Shown here piece by piece: positions 56,576-64,000 of a stretch of 64,000 nucleotides of DNA; the stretch's first letter is position 1; the number at the start of each line of letters is the position of its first letter. The position numbers and the translations under genes were made by a program. The notes below the pieces were generated by a model. The model was not told the origin of the DNA. It made no database searches and was given only the letters and a program-made list of their open reading frames with translations. This stretch comes from Beverwykella pulmonaria. Its lineage: Eukaryota > Ascomycota > Dothideomycetes > Pleosporales > Melanommataceae. The DNA lies in assembly GCA_001599595.1 (NCBI GenBank), contig BCHH01000001.1, forward strand, positions 3,304,097 through 3,368,096. Reading direction: 5' to 3'.

Positions 56576-58138
56576 ATGGCACTTCCGCACAGAAATTGGA
56601 CAGGTGGCGACCAAGACCGTGAATACTACGAACAAGAATGTAAAAAATTCCGAATCTGTATAATAGGCAAGGCCGGGGTGGGGAAGACAACGTTGTTGAG
56701 TAAAGTCTTCGGCATCGACGAGAACGAGGTTCGCAGTCATTATCGACCTTGGAGATTGCGCTAACGAGACCAAAGGCCGGCGTTGTAAGACAAGATGAGG
56801 CCGTGCGGAACGGGGGAGGTCAACACAACATCTATGATGCCATCATTGACGAGAATCGAAATTCTGCGCTGGTTATACACGACTCTTGTGGATTCGAGGC
56901 GGGCGAGGGAGGGAATCTGAACCTCGTGAAAAGTTTCATCGACTACCGCAGTAGCAAACCCTCCCTTTCGGAGCAACTCCATTGCATCTGGTAAAAGACA
57001 ATTCTTTCCATGCTTCCCTAGAGCTTTGTAAGCTGACTGGAATAAGGTACTGCATCTCCTTGGTCGATCCGCGGCAACTCCACGATGCTGAGCGCACGCT
57101 CTTCCGCTTCCTTAGAGAGAAAGATATCCCCCTCGTTTTCGTACTAACGAAATATGATTCTTTCGTTCGAGACAAAGTAGCCGAAGTAGTGGAAGACTTG
57201 GAAGAGGCAACGGCGGATGATTGGAGAACAGGTCGCCATGAGGCACAGAAATATATCTCTGAACTTAGAGGGTATCTCGAGGGCACCATGGGGAATGGGG
57301 TAAAGGTGCAAGAAGTTTCAAAAGCAAGAAAAGGTGCGATTGAACTAGTGCAATGGTCAAACACCTCTGACTGGGCCGATAGATGAGGAGCTTATGCAAA
57401 AGCTTGTCCTAGAGACAACTGCCATCGTAAAGCCGAATCTTCGCATTGTGTGGTATCGGGCTCAAGGAGTCCTCGCTAACCAGAAGCGTCTCGGTATGTC
57501 GAGCTTATTCAAATTCCCTCACAGGACCTGCCTACTAAGTGCATCTAGCGTGTGTCATCCACTTTCCCAAAAAAGCGCTCCACAACCTCATCATTTCTTC
57601 CTCGCTTCCCCTCAATCCTCTTCGCAGTGTCCAGCTCGGCGACTTTTTTGAACACACATTCCATCATTGCCTTGCGGTTTGGAATCTCCCTGGACAATCC
57701 GTCCTCTTCACCAAAGACTATGTCCAGGAGATGTTTCGTGAGGCCTCACAGGCATACATCCGTCGCATGAATGTCACCGCCTTAGTCGATCTACTCGGAG
57801 CTCTTACGGCACCGCGATATGTGAAGGTTGGCATACAGATGGCATGCGATTTAATCCTGATGTTCCAACAACTCTTCTGGGCAACGCCCAGACGCCATAA
57901 GCTGTCGTTCAATGACCTAAAACGAGAACTGACACTCTACAAGGAGTCGAAGATTCGAGGGAGTATTCACCGACTGGTGGAAGGAGAAGTGAATCATGGA
58001 AACACATTTTCGGTGAAGAAACTGGTTGAAGTCATTCAAGTAGTTGTAGATGATGGCTGCAAGATACTGCATAGTGAGGCTTTGAAGTCGCATAAAGCTG
58101 GGAAAGTAGGAAATTTAGACGAGCCTCCGTTGTTTTAA
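56576..58138 (+). CDS. P-loop GTPase-type protein, 451 residues
   Basis: Exons 56576-56728, 56776-56990, 57047-57333, 57383-57493 and 57549-58138 join in frame. The G1 P-loop is RICIIGKAGVGKTTLLSKVF, G3 is HDSCGFEAGEGG (D-x2-G) and G4 is LVFVLTKYDSFV (TKxD). Between them WYCISLVDP, restored by splicing, follows the core strand. This is the layout of a fungal family of free-standing GTP-binding proteins related to the 50S-ribosome-binding/AIG1-like GTPases, often present in several copies and variable between strains. The C-terminal 200 residues are helical (VQEMFREASQAYIRRMNVTA) with no known domain. It should be soluble. Role unknown. The G2 threonine is not obvious. Confidence 0.75.
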
Positions 58139-58977
58139 TTGCCAGGATGGTAGGTAAACACACTTAGTTTACAAGAAACAGAGCGTTAGAAGTCTAGGAT
58201 TGGTATTTCTAATGTAGGCAGGCCACTGCAGTCACGTGGATATGCCACTGATCAATCAGTTCTGCACTATATATTAGGTGTACAAGACCACAATTTGTCT
58301 ATACTATTACGGCAAACACACTCTTTTCCTTCAATCAAACCTCGGCAGGCTCAAACTTAAAGATAACATCTACGAATGTTTTCTAACACACCGAATTGTC
58401 CATCAATCTTAAGTTAGCGGCTGAAATTCAAACTTTCCCTCCACCATTACTTTATGGGTAAGTTAAAAGATTGCGCCTTGAGCCACTATTCAATCTCTCT
58501 TAGAAGAAACTAGAAATAGGACTCGCACTCGAGATATTGTTCTTCGAGTGCTCTGACAATACTTACGCACGGAGAACAAGGTCATAGTATGGAGGTTATG
58601 TAGGTCTCTAAGCAGCCTGAAGGCGAGATCACGGAATGAAAGCTGAATCTTGTCCATCCGTTTTGGATATGCTTCACAGAGAGGATATGGAAGGAGATCT
58701 GAAGTTAAAAAGGTAGTTCCAGCGTTTGGGGAACGGTGTGGGACAGGAGACTTGACAGGAAATTTAATTTAACGAGACAGGCTCAATCATATATTATTAA
58801 TTGATTGGATAGAATAGCTAGGTAGGTGTGTGTTTAAATGAGAGGCAAAGCTTGAAGTTACTCGCTCAACGATATAACGTTAACGTACTTGACAAGCGAG
58901 TCGGGACTCCCCACCAATTTCTACGCCTTTGAAATTACGTAGCCCAACTACGTATTGAGATAATATTAATCCCTCCC
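58139..58977. other. Intergenic region (tail-to-tail)
   Basis: AT-rich between the 3' ends of the GTPase and the DUF8021 gene. Nothing recognised. Confidence 0.5.
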
Positions 58978-59757
58978 TTAGGCTCCCGCTGTCATGACCG
59001 TCAACGTATGCACGAACCTCAACTTCCCCCCCTCAAGCCTAATCTCATGACTATCCGGAGCCCCTTTCTTCATCGTCCCAAAATCACATAGCACATTCGC
59101 ACTGCCAAACTCCGGATCAATGACGTAGCGTCTATTCGTATTCGGCGGCTGGTTCCCACCCGGAATCCCTACATTGCAGCTATCATCAGGCTTTCCAGAG
59201 CCCGTGTACGATGAGCCTTCCATGCGTCTACATGGTGTGCCCCAGGGCACTGGTGCAGATGGATTGCCCCATAGATCGAGATACGCGTCGATGGCGGATT
59301 TGATGGTAGAGTAAGTGGACTGGGAAGCTAGAGGGATCGGACCCCAGTTTTCAGCTGAGACGATGGATAAGGATTTCGAGGCGTTGAAGAGCCAGTCACC
59401 AGTGCTGGTAACAATTGTATCAATCAGCGCCGGGGTACCATCGGAATTGGTGTGGATTTGGGTCGCGATGACGTGGCCAGGGGATGGGGAGGTGCTGATG
59501 GATTCAGTGTAGGTGGCGCAAGCGACGGTGTCAATGGTAGATTTGTTGTGATCGATCTTGAGAGCAGACTTGAGGAGACCGGTCTTTATGTCGATAGTCT
59601 TGTTATTCTGCACATACTTCGTAGTCGCGAAAAGAGGGGCAAGCTGACCGGTAGATTGAGAGGTTAAGTAGATATTAGCCAGGGCTTGGAGGGATGAGCG
59701 TGTGCATTCTGAGAAAGCGAAAGGAATGAGGGCACCGAAGAGCAAAAGTCTGTGCAT
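58978..59757 (-). CDS. Secreted DUF8021-type protein
   Basis: A single exon of 259 residues. It begins with a clear signal peptide (MHRLLLFGALIPFAFSEC), and the mature part has LANIYLTSQSTGQLAPLFAT, then ATYTESISTSPSPGHVIATQ, SAIDAYLDLWGNPSAPVPWG with TPCRRMEG, and near the end YVIDPEFGSANVLCDF and SHEIRLEGGKLRFVHTLTV. This pattern is that of DUF8021, a domain of extracellular fungal proteins with unknown activity. Five Cys in the mature chain allow disulfides. There is no transmembrane helix beyond the signal. Its place beside decayed repeats is typical for fungal secreted proteins, but a role with a host is speculation. Confidence 0.85.
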   Translation of the reverse strand: MHRLLLFGALIPFAFSECTRSSLQALANIYLTSQSTGQLAPLFATTKYVQNNKTIDIKTGLLKSALKIDHNKSTIDTVACATYTESISTSPSPGHVIATQIHTNSDGTPALIDTIVTSTGDWLFNASKSLSIVSAENWGPIPLASQSTYSTIKSAIDAYLDLWGNPSAPVPWGTPCRRMEGSSYTGSGKPDDSCNVGIPGGNQPPNTNRRYVIDPEFGSANVLCDFGTMKKGAPDSHEIRLEGGKLRFVHTLTVMTAGA

Positions 59758-60715
59758 ACTGGGGAGAATTGAGTCGGATAAGAATTCTGGTATAGTTGGG
59801 TTAAATCGTTTTCAAAAGTCTGGGAAAGTCGTTGGATCTAATTCAAGCTTTGAGCTATCGGTATTGCTCAACCGTAATTTCCAATCAAGCATCTATCGGT
59901 ACTGTTTTCTAAATTTACCCCCTTCCCTTTGTGAACTTCGGTCTATTTATGCTCAATCTACTTTGCGTGCGGAGACCCGCGGTCAAAGCTTTCCAATCTA
60001 AACCCTGGTCCTCGTGTATCGGCAGATGAAACCTGTAGGAATAAAATGTTCACATCAAAAGATACTAGAAAGCTATATTTCCTGAACGTTTGAATTTAAA
60101 AAAGCACGATGTTCAGTGTAATAGTGTATGACGCGTCCTGTATTATTATATGGAGCCGACGGGGAATAGAAGAGACACCTCTTCAAATATACTATTCTGC
60201 TCTTCTTTTTGCTCCGGAGGAAAGAGCAGTCCGGATAAGGTTGAAAAAATAACAGCATGGTTGAAAATTGTATCCAAGGTGCAGATTAACCTGAGTATTC
60301 TACTGTAGACGTTTGAGGGCCATGCCGGTTAGGCCATTAGCAACATCTTCTTGCCATAGGGTGATTGGGTCGCATCAGCTCCATTGGACAAGACTACTTG
60401 GGTCTAAGACGCGAAGACGGGACAACCACTGCAGAAGCTTGATGTCTATTCTACTATCTTTCAGCTATCGTTCTCTTAGGATGGCTTATGCCTAAGGATT
60501 ATTATAGGAACTGCATGGCTGCATTCACCTATTCTGTTAGGCATACCTTCTCAAGGTTACCCTCTGGAGCACGTCTTCGTTAAAGATGACAGGCTAGCGG
60601 TGGATATGGAAGGCATTATCTAGCCTCCAGCCAACTATTAGGCAAACTGTGCTGCTACATTAGATAAATTAGTCGTGTTAACCCTAATTCTTCCTCGCTT
60701 GCATGAACAGCATAG
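59758..60715. other. Intergenic region up to the hAT element
   Basis: Promoter of the secreted protein and AT-rich sequence. No gene supported. From about 60.48 kb the sequence is TAG-rich and may be part of another decayed repeat. Confidence 0.45.
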
Positions 60716-60730
60716 CAGAGATGGCAACAA

Positions 60731-60870
60731 TCAATCCGAATCCAAGTAATTGATTGATCAATTGATTATGTAACAATTCAATCAATTCAATCTGTTTGTA
60801 TGGATTTTTGCAATCAATTCAGTCACTGCCTCAAAGATTGATTGGATAATTGATCCAATTGATACCTATT
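60731..60870. repeat. Subterminal ATCAAT/ATTGAT cluster
   Basis: Roughly a dozen copies of ATCAAT or ATTGAT in both orientations occur within 140 bp, including the palindrome-like TTGATTGATCAATTGATT. Short repeated motifs of this sort near hAT ends are known transposase-binding sites in other hAT elements; here this is inference. Confidence 0.7.
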
Positions 60871-61014
60871 TTATAAGGCCATAAGTTTATATGTACGAGT
60901 AAGCTCCTAGGCAGTTTTTGGTCAGAATTACGATCTTCCAGAGATGCTCAGGCCATACAATTTTGCCCTGCACCAGCATATCCTCCATAAGAATCTTCTA
61001 TCTACACCACCACA

Positions 61015-63380
61015 ATGAGCCAACAATTACACCTTAGTCAACGTACTGCGCGCCCTGTTAACGGCGACTCACAGGCTACTCAAACGTTTAAGGAGGAGCT
61101 CCGCAATCACGTAGATGTCTCCCCTGCAATTTCTCCCTCCCTGGCACCCTCTGCAACTAATGTGACCCCTAAGCCCTCTGACAAAGATTTTGACGCCTAA
61201 TTTGAGGATAACTTTAATAGGATTGATTGGGATCGCCTACGCAGTTACATGGCCCCTCTCTGTACACAGAAACACAAGAAGTTGTAGATTTATAGGCATG
61301 GATACAGGGTGTGCTTGAGAGCAGCCCTATCACAGATATTCTTTATATGCGCCTACTGCCATCAACACAAGATAATTAATAGTGGAGGAGGCGGCAGATT
61401 TGAAGTTACTCTATCAACCTCTACTACTGCTGCTCATCTACGTAAAAAGATCTGTGGGCATAGCTATACTTAAGATGGGCGCATAGGTGTTCAGATGGAG
61501 CCTAGGCAGAAATCCTTGGAATATATTATGGGTAGTAGAATTGAACTATCACAACAAGCAGCCAACGCAATAGGAAACTTTGACGTACAACGCTTCCAAT
61601 TAGCTGCAATTAAGTGGATAGTTGATAATAATCATCCTCTAAGTAAGTTTGAAAGCCCTACCTTTAAAGCTATAATGCTGCTTGCAAGCCTAGAGGCTGC
61701 AGATGCATTATAGAAGAGCTACTACAGTGTTTCTTAGTACATTATGCAACTATACAACTATCTGCACCCGCAAATCATAAATAAGTTGTCTAAATCTATA
61801 AGCAAAATACATATATCCTTTAACAGATAGACTATAAAGGGCGGGAAGAAAGGGTTTTGTGGGATAGTTGCGCATTATGTTAATTCCTTAGGTATTATCA
61901 AAGACATCCCTATTGCCCTTCCACAACTCTCTAGCGCACATACTAGAGCAAGGATTGCTAAAGCAATACAGGGGATTCTTCTAAGCTTTAAAATAAGCTT
62001 AAACAAGATTAGATACTTTGTTTTAGACAATGCAACAAACAATAATACAGCAGTTGAGTGTTTAGGTGTTAAATATAGGTTTAATGCTAATAAACGTTGA
62101 CTGCGCTGTAGCCCCTACATACTTAATCTAGTAGGCCAAACAATTATTTTTGGGATAGATAGTGACGCATTTAACAACAATTAATTGTAGTATCAAATTG
62201 AGGAGGATTTCTTGAAGGAGTGGCGGAAATTTAGGGCACTTAGGGTGCTTATTAACGTTCTGCATCACATCAAAACACTACAACAGTATAATAAACTACG
62301 CAACTTCTAGGAAGCAGAGGCTAAGGAACAGAAATTGCAGCAGCCTTACAAGCTTAAAGAGCCTGTTAAGCCCGTTATTACAAGGTGGAATTTATTTTGT
62401 AGCTCCTTTGAGCGTGCTGTTGAGTTACATAGGCCTCTAGATGCATACATTTAATATTATATTAAGGCTATTAAAACCAAAGATGCTTACGCACAGAGTC
62501 GCAACAACAAGGAGCCAGATGCGCTAGATTAGATGAGATTAACAGGATTAACAGCTCACAATTGGGCTATTATTACTTAGTACATTGAGGTTCTACACCC
62601 CTTGAAGGAAGCTACTTTGTGACTTAAAGGTAGAGGGAAATCTAGACAATTTGGTGCTATCTATAAGATTATCCCCACACTTAAACAATTGCTTAATTAC
62701 TACAAGGACCTTGTAGAGCAGTATAAAGAGGTGGATTTTAATAAGGTAGATAGCCCTAAAGATTATCTGGCTATTAACGTTAAGGCTGCCTAAAATAAAG
62801 CTTAAAAGTATTAGGAAATGCTTGACAATTCTCCTGCCTATTATGCTGCAACAGTCCTCCACCCTTACTACAAGCACTACTGCAATAGATTATAGATAAA
62901 TTAACCTACCTAGCTAGCTACAAGTAACGCAGCTTTTAAATCTCTGTAGGAGAGGGAATACAAACTAAAGAGCTCTTATAATGGGCAGCAGCAACCACCC
63001 TGTAAAAAGGTCAAGATTTTAGGGCTTTAAGAGGCTATTAATCAACATGTAAATCCTGTTTAAGAAGACTAAATTAACCCTAAGGATCTAGATAAGTTTC
63101 AACGCTAGAAGCTCTATGAGCCTAATTTGCCCTAGGAACACGCACATTTAATTAACCTAATTGCCTATTGGATAACTCTCAAACCTTGTTACCCTTATCT
63201 CTCTAAGATGGCAATTGACGTACTATCTATCCCAGCATTAAGCTGCGCGTGTAAGCGTATGTTCTCTAAGATTAGTAATCTTTTAGAACCTAAGCGTAGG
63301 AAACTAAGCCCTCAACTACTTGCAGCAATTTAATGTGTACAATCCTAGACAAGGGCTGGATTTTAAGTATCTAGGGACTT
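61015..63380 (+). pseudogene. hAT transposase relic
   Basis: Successive open pieces, split mostly by TAG, follow the order of a hAT transposase: N-terminal MSQQLHLSQRTARPVNG, a BED-type zinc finger (CAYCHQHK ... HLRKKICGHSY), the core pieces YFVLDNATNNNTAVECLG and PVITRWNLFCSSFERAV, and the C-terminal dimerisation domain (DVLSIPALSCACKRMFS followed by LEPKRRKLSPQLLAAI). Stops stand where Trp or Gln would be expected. No frame is intact, so the copy is dead. Confidence 0.8.
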
Positions 63381-63715
63381 TAATTACACTAATATAGTAG
63401 AGCAAAAGATTGATAATATATATAGTATATCTAAGTGGGATCTTGACTACTAGAAACTTGTAAGGGACACTTCTGTGTTACAGTTTGAAGAAGTTGCACA
63501 GATGCAGGCTGCAGATAAGGAACCAACCCCAACAACAAACAAACAAAACCCTGTTAACAGGCGCAGCACAGCGCGCAGACAGGCGCAAAAGAACAGCAAG
63601 GATTCGCGCAGGTAAGCAAGGCACGTGACAGAAGATATCCTGCCAAGACACAGGAAACTCAGGAGAATTAAAGGATCCTAGAGATCCTGCTAAGGAAGGG
63701 GAAACTTAGGAGAAT

Positions 63716-64000
63716 NNNNNNNNNNNNNNNNNNNNNNNNNNNNNNNNNNNNNNNNNNNNNNNNNNNNNNNNNNNNNNNNNNNNNNNNNNNNNNNNNNNNN
63801 NNNNNNNNNNNNNNNNNNNNNNNNNNNNNNNNNNNNNNNNNNNNNNNNNNNNNNNNNNNNNNNNNNNNNNNNNNNNNNNNNNNNNNNNNNNNNNNNNNNN
63901 NNNNNNNNNNNNNNNNNNNNNNNNNNNNNNNNNNNNNNNNNNNNNNNNNNNNNNNNNNNNNNNNNNNNNNNNNNNNNNNNNNNNNNNNNNNNNNNNNNNN
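63716..64000. other. Assembly gap (Ns)
   Basis: A run of 285 unresolved bases at the window end, immediately after the decayed hAT element. Confidence 1.

Larger units (their letters stand above)
60716..63715 (+). mobile_element. RIP-decayed hAT DNA transposon
   Basis: The left end is placed at CAGAGATGGCAACAATCAATC (60716), similar to hAT terminal inverted repeats (CAGNGNTGG). A subterminal zone rich in ATCAAT/ATTGAT precedes the transposase relic. The right end is not seen because the assembly gap begins at 63716, so neither the right terminal repeat nor the 8-bp target duplication can be checked. Confidence 0.65.

Noticed and set aside
1..64000. CRISPR arrays, bacterial operons, riboswitches, rRNA genes
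   Set aside because: None seen. The sequence is fungal nuclear DNA with spliceosomal introns, and the tandem repeats present lack unique spacers.

Overview
The window is nuclear DNA of a filamentous ascomycete, most likely a Dothideomycete close to Pleosporales. The evidence is many short (about 46-118 bp) GT-AG introns with CTAAC/CTGAC-like branch sites, typical Pezizomycotina families (2EXR/F-box-like, RTA1-like, Zn2Cys6, DUF8021), and transposons decayed by C-to-T/G-to-A transitions of the kind made by repeat-induced point mutation (RIP). The species assignment is inference. Exon coordinates below were worked out by hand from splice signals, reading frame and family knowledge.

Layout. (1) 1-3.5 kb is a repeat block. 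It holds the RIP-decayed gag of a Ty3/gypsy-type element read leftwards, its LTR (2023-2449), the tail of a decayed tyrosine recombinase interrupted by that LTR, and a 229-bp direct repeat whose two copies differ only by transitions. (2) 4-51 kb is a core-gene segment. In order it carries a 2EXR-like protein, geranylgeranyl diphosphate synthase, a GNAT acetyltransferase, a Zn2Cys6 regulator, an RTA1-like membrane protein, Sec61 alpha, a 7.6-kb stretch without recognisable genes, an acidic protein of unknown function, Las1, Swd2, Oac1, a basic/disordered protein, OHCU decarboxylase, a 1215-residue ADF-H/PH protein, an uncharacterised gene with a Tc1/mariner copy just upstream of it, and a proline/glutamine-rich vWA protein. 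(3) 51.5-60 kb is a mixed accessory segment. It has relics of pogo, LTR and LINE-like elements, a 7-bp minisatellite, a short-chain dehydrogenase, a broken ammonium transporter, a P-loop GTPase and a secreted DUF8021 protein. (4) 60.7-63.7 kb is a RIP-decayed hAT element running into an assembly gap (63716-64000).

Functionally the core genes are unrelated housekeeping functions: isoprenoid supply, ER protein translocation, pre-rRNA processing, histone H3K4 methylation/3'-end processing, mitochondrial carrier transport, purine (ureide) breakdown and actin/membrane organisation. They do not form a biosynthetic cluster. Swd2 and Oac1 are divergent across a 444-bp shared promoter. The two flanks and the 51.5-55.7 kb zone show how repeats arrive, nest and decay around an otherwise stable gene block. 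I found no convincing new multi-gene system. The most interesting signals are the one-sided transition pattern in the 229-bp repeat, a possible intron-within-intron in the Zn2Cys6 gene, the ADF-H/PH architecture, and the recent Tc1 insertion 44 bp upstream of a predicted start codon.
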